A program made the translations under genes and the position numbers. 64,000 nt of DNA. Source: Verticillium longisporum. Lineage: Eukaryota > Ascomycota > Sordariomycetes > Glomerellales > Plectosphaerellaceae. Of the stretch, positions 22,372-34,354 are shown piece after piece. Below the pieces are notes generated by a model. That model did no database searches, was not told where the DNA came from, and worked only from the letters and a program-made list of their open reading frames with translations. How positions within the stretch are numbered: the first letter of the stretch is position 1; each line of letters starts with the position of its first letter. The stretch is from assembly GCA_019188255.1 (NCBI GenBank), contig JAETXT010000002.1, positions 3,224,001 through 3,288,000 of the forward strand. Direction: 5' to 3'.

Positions 22372-25344
22372 ATGAGGAGACATCGTTCGGGGTCTTCTCC
22401 TTCGCCGTACCGGGCGCTTGCAAACCAGAATGGCGGCGGTCACGGCGCAGGGGGATTCCTGACTCCATGTCATTAATCAGATCTTTCAACGTTGAAGCCA
22501 CACCGACGAGACCGGTGCGCCCCTCGCCATTGACGGCTTCAACCATTCGCGACATGCCGCTTGACCTGGTCGACCGGATCAGATCTTTCCCCTTGTTCCA
22601 GTCTGCCTCAGAAGACTTTCTCGCCGCCATTGGCAACCATCTGAGGCCGCAGGTCCATGCAGCCCAAGACACCATCCTTCACGAAGGTGAAGATGCCAGA
22701 GCCATGTACTGGATCGTGCGTGGCGTCGTTGCCGTTACCTCGCGTGATGGTGAAGCTGTCTTTGCCGAACTCAAGGCAGGTTCCTTCTTTGGCGAGATTG
22801 GCGTGCTCATGGACGTCCCGCGTACTGCGTCAATAGTCGCGCGGACCAAGTGTCTTCTCGTCGTTCTCAAGAAGGAGAACCTACAGACTGAGCTGCCACG
22901 TTTCCCTGAAATGGAGCAGGCTATTCGCCAGGAGGCTCAAGAGAGGCTCAACATCCTTAAGAAGAAACGAAAGGAAAGTAGTCACTCTGATAAGTCTCCT
23001 CCCATAGGTACAAGTATTTCGAGAGAGCCTGCACCTGGCGAGGTGTCCACGGGCGAGGTGGGCATGATCAAAGAAGGATCTGTTCACAACTCCAAAAACG
23101 GAAGTCGCCGAGCCCTGGCGCCATCGAAGACCCTGCTGCCGGCAGTGCCCTTGGAAGCGGCTTCGTTAATGTGCGCAAGACGCTCAAAGAATTCCCTCTT
23201 TTCTCGACCCTACCCTCCGACATTCTGCACTTTCTCGGACTGAGCGCCCAGCCCAAAACATATTCACCTTTTACCGACATTGTACGTCAGGGCGCCCCGG
23301 CAACGATATATTCTTCATTGTTCGCGGTGAGGCTGAAGTGGTACGTGAGCCTGCCAAATCAGAGGACCCGTTCAGGAAGATGCCCAGAGGATCGTACATT
23401 ACCCCGCGGTTAAAGGCAGGACAGTACTTTGGAGAGGTAGCCAGTCTGGGTCTCTCCGAGGGTCGAACTGCCTCTGTACGTTCAATCACCACTGTTGAGT
23501 GTCTCATGATCGACGGCGATGCTCTGGAAGAGCTCTGGAAGATGTGTCCTCCCGACATCAAGTTGCAGGTGGAGGAGACAGCTCGAAAGCGATACAGGAA
23601 GACGGATGAAGATGTGGATATGCATGATGTCAACACGGAACAGCAACGAAGCAAGTCTGATCCTCCGACGCCTACGACTCCGAAAGTCCTTCCTCACGTC
23701 ACGTTCACCACACCCTCAAAACCTACGTCACCAACAAGGGAAGATGCCGGAGAAGCCATGGAACCCAAAGACCCCGACCCTTATCTGAGTGTCAACATGG
23801 AGAATTTACGAAATCGGCGGAGGAATTCCCTCGCGCCACCGACGCCGCAACCCGATGCACCGTCACCTAGCGTATTGAATGGGAGATATCAACCGCTCGA
23901 CACGACTCCGATCCGATTTGGCGTTCCTCAGTGGCCATCAGATTCTGAAGAAGTGCCGCCGAAACGAGCCAGGATCCTGCCCCACCGGCCACTTTCGATG
24001 CAAACACCATCTCTGCCAGACAAGGTTCTGGTCAGTGCTCTGCAGTTGATGAGCGTGGGCGAGCTGGTCCGACTTCGGCTCGTGTCAACGCACTGGCGCA
24101 AGGTGATCGAGAAGGACCCCGGAGTGTGCATTAATGCAGATCTCTCCCCATATAACCGGAGGGTGACGGATCATACCATCAGGACCGTCATTGGGCCCTT
24201 CTTGGGCAACCGGCCGGAAATGATTGATATCAGCAATTGCTTCCATCTGACCGACGAAGGGTTCAAGTCGCTCTGGGAGCAATGCGGACGCAATGTGAAG
24301 CGATGGAGAATGAGATCCGTGTGGGACGTGTCGGCCAATCAGATTCTGGAAATGGCCGAAAACGCCAAAGATCTCGAGGAGGTGGACTGGAGCAACTGCA
24401 GGAAAGTTGGTGATAATCTCCTGGCTCGGGTTGTTGGATGGGTGGTGCCAGAACCCCCCCCCCCGCCCCCCCAGAACAAGCAAGAGGTTATCTCGAGGTC
24501 AAACGCCACAGGTCGGGACCAGGAGCAACAAACCCGTCCTCCTGCCCACATTCCCCAACCCCGTACGGTCCTCCGGTGCCCCACGTTGAAGCATCTCAAC
24601 CTTTCGTACTGCAAGCATATCACCGACCGCTCCATGGCTCATATGGCCGCACACGCTTCTACGCGCCTGAGGTCACTGTCCCTCACACGTTGCACATCCA
24701 TCACCGATGCTGGATTTCAGTCCTGGGCGCCCTTTCGCTTTCTCGGCCTCAATCGACTGTGCCTCGCCGATTGCACATATCTGTCTGATAACGCAATTGT
24801 CGCGCTTGTGGGGGCCGCGAAGAACCTGACCCATCTTGATCTTTCGTTCTGCTGCGCCCTGTCCGACACGTCTACCGAGGTTGTTGCGCTCGGCCTTCCT
24901 CTTCTGCAGGAGCTGCGGCTCGCATTCTGTGGCAGTGCCGTTTCGGACGCCAGCTTGCAATCCGTTGCGCTGCACCTCAACGAGTTGCAGGGCATCTCAG
25001 TCCGTGGCTGCGTTCGGGTCACCGGCAATGGCGTCGAGAATCTGCTCGACGGCTGTGGACGGCTGACTTGGGTCGACGTCAGCCAGTGCCGCAACCTCGA
25101 GGGATGGATCCGTACCGGTGGTGTGGCGCGCTGGGGCTTCGACGAGCGAGGCGGAAATGGCCTGCCGTCGCCCAGTTCCTCTGACGACGGAGACCGGCCA
25201 AAGCTCATGGCGAGGGCTATGTCGATGAGCAAAAACTCGATGGGACACAACGTGGGAGTTCCAGGCCGTACGATGAGTTTCCGCAGACGAACGAGGAAGC
25301 CGGTTCGATTTATCGTCGAAAAGGGAACCGGAGTATTACGGTGA
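22372..25344 (+). CDS. Protein with two cyclic-nucleotide-binding domains, an F-box and leucine-rich repeats; frame slips
   Basis: Probably an SCF ubiquitin-ligase adaptor with regulatory CNB domains. In order: a Ser-rich start (MRRHRSGSSPSPYR at 22372), CNB domain 1 with the phosphate-binding cassette FGEIGVLMDVPRTAS, a basic linker, and CNB domain 2 with YFGEVASLGLSEGRTAS. Next come a Pro-rich disordered region and an F-box (LPDKVLVSALQLMSVGELVRL...THWRKVIE). At least eight Cys-containing LRRs follow, of the kind HLNLSYCKHITDRS. Both cassettes keep the Glu and Arg that contact the cyclic phosphate. Reading it whole requires three missing bases: near 22455-22468 (inferred), at the A run 23094-23098, and at the C run near 23294-23299. 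From 23338 to the stop the frame is open without a break. Corrected length is about 990 residues. A Pro run is encoded by a C tract at 24453-24472. Confidence 0.8.
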
Positions 25345-25998
25345 TGGTGACGAGGCATGCATGCGTTCAAGATGCATCAGAGGCCATGTGGGATCAACAG
25401 TACTACTTCAAGTCTTGAGTCGAACAGGACAGTGCAAGTTTCGACATAGTTACGAACATGGGATGGATCTAGCCAGCGGGTGGTGTTTGTGTTTGTGTTA
25501 AGGTACGGTGAGAGAAAAGCTTGGGCCACATCGGGTCGTACCTGACCCGTGTACTCTACGTAGTCGTTGGGCACGGTGAATGGTGTTTAGTGAGTGGCCC
25601 TGGCAGATAGCAGGCCTCTTGTTTGCGTATCATGACCATAGTAGATATAATACCCTGTTTTTGCCTTGGGAGCTTTATGTACACGCGTGTTCACGCCTCG
25701 CTGCCTACCTGTTTGTCCGACCAGACGCGTTCGATTGCGCATCCTGAAGGGGTATCGTGCCGTACACAGGCGCGCCCATCTCATCGGGCCGCCAGACCTT
25801 TTGCATTGGAGCTGTAGTTGGCTTTGTGAGAACGGCTGGATAGCGATTTTCTAGCGTCCAAATGAAATTGGCAAACCGATCTCTGAAGGCCTACGTCTCA
25901 AGGTGTCATCATCACAGGCCCAAGTTCGTCACACATCATTTGAGCACGGCACGGGTTCAATAAGAGTCAATGGTTTGGCAGTGTTCAATTTCCTAGAA
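25345..25998. other. Convergent 3' region F-box gene / GH6
   Basis: Flanks of two convergent genes. The short ORFs here have no features of real genes. Confidence 0.5.
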
Positions 25999-27238
25999 TC
26001 ACGCCAGAGGGGGGTTGGCGTTCTTCAAAAGCATCTCAAAGTACGCCTGGAACCAACCGCCGGCTTCGGGGGCAGGCTGGAAGGCCGAGGGGCTGTGGCA
26101 GTTCTCATCAAAGCGAACGGCCGTCTCATCGCTGGTGCCGTCGCTCTCACCGCCGGGCTTGACCCAGACGATGGCGTCGGTGATATCATCGGCAATCTCG
26201 GTCGTCGGCCGGGGACCGAAGCCCGTGCCGTTGATGTTGCACCAGTGGGACCAGGCGGAGCGCAAGCCTGGCTGGACCCCGGAGCGCCCCTGGTCGACGA
26301 TGAAGTGTGCCGGGTAGCCGGCTGTCTCGAGGTGGGGAGCGAGGGCGGCGTGGAACTTGGACTCGTCCCACTGCGCATTCGGCTCCGTGTAGGCGGGGGC
26401 GTCGTGAGGTTGTAGCCGTTGAAGTTGGAGACGTTGGTGACGACGCCACGGACGGCCTTGGGGGAGCCAGCGTTCTTGTAAAGCTCGGCGTAGAGCTCGG
26501 CCGTAGGCTGGAGGTTGCCGTCCCAGCCTAGCCAGCCGGCGTGGCCAGCGTCAATGTAGATGGCGACATTGGCGAAGTTGAGTGCGGCGAGGCCGTACTC
26601 GGTAGCCTCACGGTACGCGGAAGCGGCATTTGCGCACTTCTCGACAGCCATGTTGGTGACAAGGTTGGCGAGACCATCGGGCTCATAAACGATGACAGTA
26701 CGGATATCGGAGAACTTCTTAATGAGGGCCGCGATGGGATCAATGTATTCCGTCTTGTAACGGTTGAGACCGTCCTCGGCGAGGATTAGCTCACCGGCCG
26801 ACGCTTTGGCCGAGCAGTCCCTGTCGGGGAAGTTGTACACAACAATAGTGGCGGCATAGGGAGGGGTTGCGCCAGCGTCGTTGGCCGCGCGAATCTCATG
26901 AAGCGTGCTGTTCAGGAGATCGATCTTGGATATTTTGTCACTGGTCCTGTCAGTCTTTTGGGTGGCACCAGCCAACCTCCAACAGGGAATTCATCTTACA
27001 GCCACTGGAAGGTCGAGATCTTGGTAACCGCCTTGGCGGCTGCCACAAGCTCCTCGTCCTCGATTTGCGGGATGGCGAGAGTCTCAATCTCGTTGACATA
27101 GTACGGATCAGGATACAGCTGGACATCGGCAAGCGGGTTGCCTTCGTAGGTGGCGACGTCGCGGCACTTATTCCTGTGGGGAACGGCCAGCGCGACCGTC
27201 GTCAAGGCCGCGGCGACTAGGAAGCTCTTCGTAGACAT
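25999..27238 (-). CDS. Secreted GH6 cellobiohydrolase/endoglucanase without CBM, one frame slip
   Basis: GH6 enzymes hydrolyse cellulose by inversion, often from the non-reducing end. Exon 1 is 27238-27000 and exon 2 is 26946-25999, joined at WL|TSDKIS. A signal peptide (MSTKSFLVAAALTTVALAVP) is followed directly by the catalytic domain; the usual N-terminal CBM1 and Ser/Thr linker are absent. Catalytic signatures are present: NFPDRDCSAKAS, IVYEPDGLANLVTNM (the general acid Asp), YIDAGHAGWLGW, and WCNINGTGFGPRP near the end. The C-terminus reads APEAGGWFQAYFEMLLKNA. After NLTTP the frame moves by one base in a run of five G (plus strand 26395-26399), so one base seems to be missing. Corrected length is about 395 residues. 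Confidence 0.88.
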
Positions 27239-27350
27239 GTCGGCGATGTGTCTGTATCTTTATGCTTCTGAGCAACTGATGACAGCCTCTGACTGACGGA
27301 GAGCGAGAGGGGGCCTTGCGCCAGTTCAAAGTTGCCAGAACCAGAGGCAT

Positions 27351-27356
27351 CTTATA
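27351..27356 (-). promoter_or_regulatory. TATA-like box upstream of GH6
   Basis: TATAAG on the minus strand, about 113 bases before the GH6 start. The same motif precedes GH45. Confidence 0.4.
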
Positions 27357-28498
27357 CTCCTGCCAAGATGGATGGCTGACCGTAAGTGCCGTCGTGACCA
27401 TTGCAGGCTGAGAGTTGAGGATCTAGTCAAGACGAAAGCCAAGACTTGAATTTCGCAGCAAATAATGATCCAGGGGCGCAGCACGCTTCAGGTTGACACC
27501 TGGGTTCAACAGCCCATGCAAGGTGGAGGTTCACTGAAGCCGGAGATGCCGCGAAGTCCCCGAGGCAACATTGAAGGTTTGGACCCCCCTCTCTACCCCA
27601 AACGGTAGTGTCGATCGCCATCTTCTCCGTGCCAAGGGACTGGGAGTCGGCAGGGGTTGAAGAAGGATCAGGGAAACGTGGGCGTGGTCGCAGCCCGTTG
27701 GTCTCCTGGTGCCTGACGTGACGACAGATGCAAGATCACATATCTGGCGCCGAGCCTCTGGGACCTCGAGCCTTGCCCTTTTGTGTTTTTGAATGCACTT
27801 GTGAGTGGCCCATGAACGCCAGAGTCTGGCTCGGCTCTGTGCTGGAGGGCATCTCGCGGGTTACTTGATTGCGCTGAACGGAGAGTGGTCCTCCGGAATG
27901 ACGGAACGTAGTGGAGCACTGCATTGAGCCGGGACGGATGGGAGGGGGCAGCTAGCCGATTGAGATGTCGTGATGGCAAACTACCTTATTTGGCCCATGA
28001 CGATGACGGTCATAGCGCACACATGATACTCAATGCACAGCCGAAATGAACCATCTCTGGGGGTCGGCATGTGCCGTAATATGGTGTGGATGCCATGGTC
28101 GCGATGGTAAGGAGGTCGGAGAGAGAAGCTCAAAGAGGCCAAGAACCAGCCAGGAACTTTTGGAGCGGCAGGCGCACAGGCCAAACCTTGAAATCCACTG
28201 TGTCGTTGGTTCCCCAAGAAAGAACAAGCAAGAGCTATTGTACTACCCCGCACCGAAGCACCCGTTCCTGCACCCACTGGAGCGAGGACCGACACTCCGC
28301 CAAACATGCTTGGCATAACCATCATCGGGAACCGTCGAAGCACCGACGAGACTCCATATGCTCATGCCAATCACCTGGTCGAAAATATGAACTAGCCCTC
28401 TTATGTCGGGCTCATCTGCTACGCTGGTCGCAATACCAGCTTGGCAAATCCTTCGCAATCGCTCCCATCTTCTCGATTGGCAATTGCTACCCCTTGTC

Positions 28499-28521
28499 TT
28501 TTTTTTTTTTTTTTTTTTTTT
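28499..28521. repeat. Poly-T tract
   Basis: More than 20 consecutive T residues, next to the end of the SDR gene. Confidence 0.9.
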
Positions 28522-28565
28522 CTTTTCTCCAAGAACCGAAGTGCCTCGACACGCCTCTGGCCTCG

Positions 28566-29571
28566 TCACTCGATGGCATCGGGCAATCCCGAACCTTCAT
28601 GGTGATACATCTTGAACAGCGGCTGCCACACAGTCACGGCTCGCTTCGAAACATGGCCATTGAGCGGCTCCGTCGTCGGTACGAATAGTCTCTTCCCTGC
28701 CGAGCACTCGATCGCCTGGCCACTGAGCGTATCGTCCTCGAGAAACATATTGTACGCTGCGACAATACTCGAAAAAGGCGTCATACTGTGCAGAACCATC
28801 AGCTCACTGCTTGCCACTTACACTTGAAGCTTTACCATTCAGGGGAAACGGCAGCCACCATCCCCGGTGGGATGATGCTGGTAGCCACGATACCGGGCAA
28901 CACGACGTTGATTCGGATATTCTCCTTCTGTCGCACCGCATCAGCCTTTGGCAGCCCAAACGTGGAAGCAGCCATTTCTGCAGACGCACAATCTTGAGCA
29001 CTCGTGATGTTGCTCGAACGAAATTAACGATTGCCGCCTTGGCCCCGTCATACTCTGGATACGTCGCGTGTGGGTATAATGCCGCCACGCTTCCCGTCGC
29101 CACGATGATGCTGAGACTTTGTTCTTGCGCATAAAGTGCGTGGCCAGTTGCGTTCCATAGACGACACCCTTCCAATCGATATCAGTCCACAGCAGGCTAG
29201 GCTTGGGAGGGATGACATCTGAGTCTCGATGGTCAAAGATGTACAAGGACTCCTTGTCAACGATGCCCGCGTTTGCGAGCAAAGCATCGATGCGACCATG
29301 TTCATTCCGGACTTCTTGAAACGTCTTTGCCTGGCTTTCATAGTCGGCTACGTCTGTCTTGTGAAAGCTGGCGTTTCGTCCGAGCTCTAAGGACAGCGTG
29401 TCGTTGGTTTTAAGGTCAGCCATGGCGACATGCCAGCCCTTGCTCGCGAGGTCTCGCGAGAGGGCCTCTCCCATGCCGGACTAAATCGTGTCAGCACTTT
29501 GTTTTTTGCTGCCAGGTACCGGCTCGTAAAGAAGCATCTGTGATGATGGCCACTCTTTTGTCTGCCATCAT
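28566..29571 (-). CDS. Short-chain dehydrogenase/reductase (15-PGDH-like), damaged
   Basis: NAD(P)-dependent oxidoreductase of the classical SDR type, similar to the 15-hydroxyprostaglandin-dehydrogenase-like group; the real substrate is unknown. Pieces in order: MADKRVAIITDAS (29568), SGMGEALSRDLASKGWHVAM (nucleotide-binding Gly motif), LLANAGIVD (NAG motif), SIIVATGSVAA, the catalytic Tyr-Lys as YDGAKAAIVN, then KENIRINVVLPGIVATS. Two introns are convincing: 28989-28928 between VLKI and KENIR, and 28835-28786, giving SPEC|MTPFSSIV. A missing base near 29113-29128 splits the middle. The first exon does not join SGMGEAL in frame through an obvious intron. The standard TGxxxGxG is altered (TDAS). 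It could be a decaying gene; many neighbours have similar slips, so error is also possible. Confidence 0.65.
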
Positions 29572-30773
29572 GATGCTGATCGATGCAATCCAGGAATATC
29601 TGACTCTGAACCTGTTTGCGTTTTCTGACTTCGGAAAGTCGGGGCCCCTACTCGTAAGAGCAGCAACACTCGCTAGAAGACTAAGTCGACAAGATAGCAC
29701 ACGAGCATTGCTCATCGAGGGTGCTGTATCCTTGCCTTGTTACTACTGAGAGCCAAGCGTCGGCGCGACGGGCCTCCGCATCACCCACTTGCAACGCCTC
29801 TCGACATCCAGCATTTCCTTTGCAATAGACCCCGTCCGGCATTTCATGTGGCGATCACAATACCAACAGCCAACGTTTTGAGCTGAATACTTGGTCACAA
29901 GCCACCAGTGCCCCCTCATGTTAGGCTTAGAGCACCAGATCAGATCTTGTCACGCCGCCAGATCTAGCCCTATCGGGCACGGGAAAGCCTGAAGATGCAG
30001 CCCTACCGCCCACGTCGAATGGTGTAGGCTCCGGGTGCCCTTATCCGGCTGGTTGTCGCTCGTCTGCCATGCACAGCAATCCAGCATTGGCGCCAATACT
30101 TCTCGTATCAAGTCGGGTCGCACCTCCAGTCTTCGCCCATCTGTTGAAGCTTGGTCAGTCAACGTTGAACGAGATGCTACTCGCCTCTCACGCCTTGGTC
30201 GCAGTGGGTGTTCAGCCATTCCGATTACCTGGTAGGTGCGGCGACAAGTGACATTCTCTTTCATTGAATCATTCTTCTACCGCCCTTGACAATGAGACTG
30301 TGTCCTCGTCATCACGAGGAATCTTACCAGGAAGCTCATAACGTATCCGCAGCGCTGTAGGGCTGTTCGGAGTGGGGTCTGGAGATGCTTTTCCGCAATG
30401 CGGGTTACGGGAGAGCAGGCGATATTCAAGTGATCGGACCAACTCCTGGCGCTAACACAACCAGACCCGACTATAGCACTCGGACACCGCTGAACAGACT
30501 CCCAGATTGATCGTGCGCGAGTCGAGTCGCTGCTTCATGAGACATTGACGTGCCAGGTGGCGCAGAAGCTGCGGACGTGACAAGCTATTGAGTTGTCAAG
30601 ACAGTAGTCAAGACTGGCGGAGGGGAAGTTGTCACGCCGATGAGGGCCACGCATATAGTCTGTCGCGCCCGATTTCACTTGCCTTCCCTGGAGCGACGAT
30701 GTATGTCCAAGACCTGCAAGCATCTTCACTTTCAAACTAAACGAAGTACCGCAACACGAAGTCTTGCTTCGTC
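29572..30773. other. Divergent promoter region SDR / MFS
   Basis: 1.2 kb between the divergent SDR and MFS transporter genes, which could share regulation. No coding sequence supported. Confidence 0.45.
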
Positions 30774-32661
30774 ATGACCACCTCCGAGCCTGCGCACGCA
30801 ACAGCTGCGACCGAGGACGGCTCATCCATGCGACAACAATCACAGGTTGATGTGGAGAAGACGAGAGATGCTCTGCACGCAGAGAACCAGGACATGGCAT
30901 TTGTTCCGAATGATGATACAGGATACAATGTCACCTTCAAGACTTGGATAGTTGTTTGGGCACGTCTCTCAACCTCGAATGCACGTTTCGAACCCGATTG
31001 CTGACATTTCTGACCAGATCCTCGCGCTCTCCTATGGTATATCATTCTGGATTGTCCCCGCTCTTAGTGCTGCTCAAGCCGTTGTGTCGGCTCAGCTTGG
31101 CGATCCCACTGCATCCGCATGGTATATCCCAATCTACACTATGACAGTGACGATTGCCTTTATGATTTGCGGTGCCAACTCAGACCTCTTCGGCGTCGTT
31201 GGTTCATCGTGGGCGGCAACGTACTGCTCTTCATAGGTTTTATTGTTGGAGGTACCGCAAAAACACGACGTCTCTCATCGTATCATGTGCTCTGATCGGG
31301 TTCGGTGCAGGCAATGCTCAGCTTGCCGCTTTTGCGCTGCCAGAGCTGTTGCCGAACAAATGGCGTCACTCCGCCATTGTTTTGGCCGATATTGGTGTCT
31401 ACTTCGCAGTTGTTGTCGGTCCCGTCGCTGGACGCTTCGCCATCGAGGAGGACGAGGCTTGGAGATGGCTATTCTATGCACCCGCCATCGCGGTCATCTT
31501 CTCCTTCGCTGGACTCTACTTCTACTACTTCCCGCCACGACACCCACGCGGCCTGCCCTTCTCTCAGGCCCTTCGCGAGCTTGACTACGTCGGTGCTTTC
31601 CTCTTCATCGTTGCAACCACGCTCATCTTGACGGGCATTGTTTACACAACAACGCTGCCCTCAAATAATCCCCGTGTCATTGGTACTCTCGTCTCTGGAT
31701 TTGTTCTGATGACATTATTTGGGCTTTGGGAAACCTTTGCACCCCTGAAGCAGCCCCTGACACCAACCCGAATCTTTACCCGCGACAAGGGCCGCCGACT
31801 AACTGCCCCTTTGTCGCTGGCTTTGTCGTCACCATGTTCTACTACGCCCTCAACGTCATCTGGCCGACCATGATCGCCGTATTCTTCACAAACGAGACGA
31901 CCGATTTCTGCTACGCCATCGTTCTCACCCTGCCCCAGAATCTCGGTCTCACTTTTGACGCCGTACTTTTAACCCTCCTTGGTTCCAAGATAGGCCACTG
32001 GCGCTGGACTTTGACTGGCAGCGTGACTGTCATGGTCGTCTTCGGCGCCCTTCTCGCTCTCGGCACCCCGGACCGGAAAGGCCTCATGATCGCCATGATC
32101 TTCCTCTCCGAGGTCGGCTTTGGCTGGGCTCAGTATCTCAGCATTGCCTTCATCCAGTTCGGCACAGACCAAGTAGAGCTCGGTATATCAGGCGGCCTCG
32201 CCGGCGTGGCCCGTTTCGCGGGCGGCTCCGTTGCCATTTCGGTGTACACGACCATATTGACCAACGTCCAGAGCACAGAGGCTGCTCGCATTGTGCCTGC
32301 AGCCGCTACAGCGGCGAGCCTGCCAGAGTCATCAGTCGCTGCTCTCATGGCGGCTTTGCCGCTCGGGTCTGCAGCTCTGGCGCAGGTGCCAGGTATCTCG
32401 CCTGATATCATGACAGCGGCAGGTGCGGCGTTTCAGCAAAGCTATGTTGTTGGTCTGCGGACCACAGCTTTATCTTCTCTTTCTTTCGGCGTTATCGGAA
32501 TCATCGGTAAGTTCAGTCTTATTTTCTGGTTGCGAGAGGTAGCATGCTGATACCAGGGCGTAGCTTGTATCTGCTGCCAGGACATCGGCCCAAGGATGAA
32601 CGATAAGATCGAGATTTTCCTTGAGAATGACGGAAACGCCGACAAAAATAAGTATCACTAG
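30774..32661 (+). CDS. MFS transporter of the TRI12 / siderophore-type family, three frame slips
   Basis: A 12-14 helix proton-coupled carrier related to fungal drug and metabolite efflux pumps and siderophore importers; the substrate is not deducible. The start is MTTSEPAHATAATEDG. Exon 1 ends near 30953 or 30959, and exon 2 starts at 31018 (ILALSYGISFWIVPAL). The last intron, 32507-32563, leads to the Cys-rich tail ACICCQDIGPRMNDK, typical of the family. Helices are plain, for example ALNVIWPTMIAVFFTNE and LMIAMIFLSEVGFGWAQYLS. Family motifs include SDLFG, then RRWFIVGGN, and IGFGAGNAQL. Three missing bases are needed: near 31190-31197, in the A run 31259-31263, and in the C run 31806-31809. 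The first intron has either a weak GTTTGG donor or a GC donor. Confidence 0.82.
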
Positions 32662-33605
32662 TTGTGTCTGGATGTTTGGTCGCCGATGTACAGTCTCAAA
32701 TACCATTGATCGGACGTTGTCTGTGTGTTGCACTGTGATGCCCTAGAATTTCTTGTGAGAGAGACTCGACGATGTTTCTAGCGCGTACCATGGTTGCTTC
32801 TATAAATTGATTACGATTTCCAAGTAAGCCTTGTTATGGTTTGCAAATCAATGCTATGTATTACACTCCTGAAGCAGCAAAACAGCTGGCGGCCGTCATT
32901 CGGATTGGAGAAGCGTCTCTACGCCGAGCCAGACAGTGTACTCGGTGTCCTGGCGGACGCATCAAGTCCGAGGTTAAACCTCGAATACAGCGAGAAAAGA
33001 AACGCCATGGAATGTTTGATGGCTTCTCGGCCCCGAATTTACGATGTCACTCACTTGGTAGTGTGAGTTGGTTGGAGAAAAAACTTGGGAGGACGTTTTC
33101 CGACCATGTACCATGCGAGAACAGTACATTTCTAAAGGCCGCAAAAGGCGAGATCTGCAGTGTCACGACACCCTTCACAGCATGTACCCCGCCGGCTCGC
33201 CACGTAACATCTCCCAAATCCGATCGGATCTGGCATTCGATAGGGTTTTACTTGGCCCAGAGTGCCGGGTAGCACCTCCCGAGCGACTTATTAGGTTATC
33301 TTGGCACCTGTGAGAACCGGGGTTGCGATCGAATCTGGAGATATGCGGCTCACGACAGCCATTGAGGGCTTGACAATGGCTTTGGACACCGCGGGAAAGG
33401 AAGTGCCCAAGAGACGGGAGACGAGAGGTATCTAGCGCCGGCATCAGGCCACTCGGTGACCGAACAGTCAGGCCGTGCTGCTCTGAGTACCTATGATATA
33501 AGCCGACATGCTGCTATTGAGATGATCGAGAATCGCCAATGTGTCGATGTCTCGCCAACATCATTATTCGTGTCAACCTGGTGTATTTCTAAAGAGCCCA
33601 TCAGC
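32662..33605. other. Intergenic MFS / ABM-like gene
   Basis: No gene supported. The following gene is in the same direction, so its promoter is here. An in-frame upward extension of the ABM ORF to 33456 exists but lacks features of protein. Confidence 0.45.
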
Positions 33606-34354
33606 ATGCCCAATGTGCCACCAATTCATGGCAAGTTGATCCTGTTCGGCAACGTCAATATCATCCCCGATCACTACAATGATGTAATGGCCGGCCTGGC
33701 ATGAACACTCCATCTTTTTCTAACATTTCTCAGTGGCAAACAGCGTATGACAAGCTGGCGACTTACGTTTTCCAAAATGAGCCCAACACCTACTCGTACT
33801 ACTTCGGGATTCCACTCGAGTACGCTGCCGAGCCCTCTCGTACGGACTACATGTTCGCTTTCGAGATGTATGGCACGCGCGACGATCTCTACGAGACGCA
33901 CCTGAAGTCAGAACCCATGACGCAAGCCTTCCTACCATCAGCCCTTCCGCTCATGACGACCGGACTGGACCTCGTCCATTACGGCGTCGTGGGTGGGTTC
34001 CTGGACATTTTCGGTGACAAGGCAGAATGCGGCATCATGCAGGACATTCAGATTCGATGCATAGACGAGGCCGCGCGGCAGAAGCTACTGGATGCGTTGA
34101 AAATGGTCTGCCGAAGCGTTGAGGTGGCGCAACGGCAGGAGGGGATGGGCGAAATCCTGACCTTCTTGGGCCTCAAGAGCCTAGACAATGATGTCGGCGC
34201 CCGCATCTACGCACGCTACAAAGGCCGATCGGCCATGGAGGCGTGGCAGAGAAGCGATATCGTTCAAGGGTTCTGGAGGGTGATCAAAGGAAACGTAGCC
34301 GACATGACATCTCGTGCGTACGTGCCAAATGGCAAGGGATGGCTGTGGAAGTGA
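33606..34354 (+). CDS. Dimeric alpha/beta-barrel protein, ABM-like
   Basis: Resembles the fungal proteins with an antibiotic-biosynthesis-monooxygenase-like ferredoxin barrel, often found beside metabolite genes; the reaction is unknown. Exon 1 (33606-33683) codes MPNVPPIHGKLILFGNVNII and ends HYND. Exon 2 (33734-34354) continues WQTAYDKLATYVFQNEPNT. The 50-base intron has GTAATG and a pyrimidine-rich CTCAG end. The first half carries the barrel pattern (strand, helix, strand YSYYFGIPLEY, strand MFAFEMYGTRDD). The second half repeats a similar organisation, so the protein may be a tandem barrel of 232 residues. It ends at YVPNGKGWLWK. It is intact, in contrast with the damaged MFS and SDR next door. 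Confidence 0.7.

Larger units (their letters stand above)
27239..28565. other. Promoter region of GH6 and gene-free stretch
   Basis: The minus-strand sequence upstream of GH6 has a TATAAG box at 27356-27351. No gene is supported between here and the SDR gene. A T tract is at 28499-28521. Confidence 0.45.

Noticed and set aside
24453..24472. C tract as a further frame slip in the F-box gene
   Set aside because: The frame is open and in register on both sides (a Pro run), so no slip is needed, although the tract length is uncertain.
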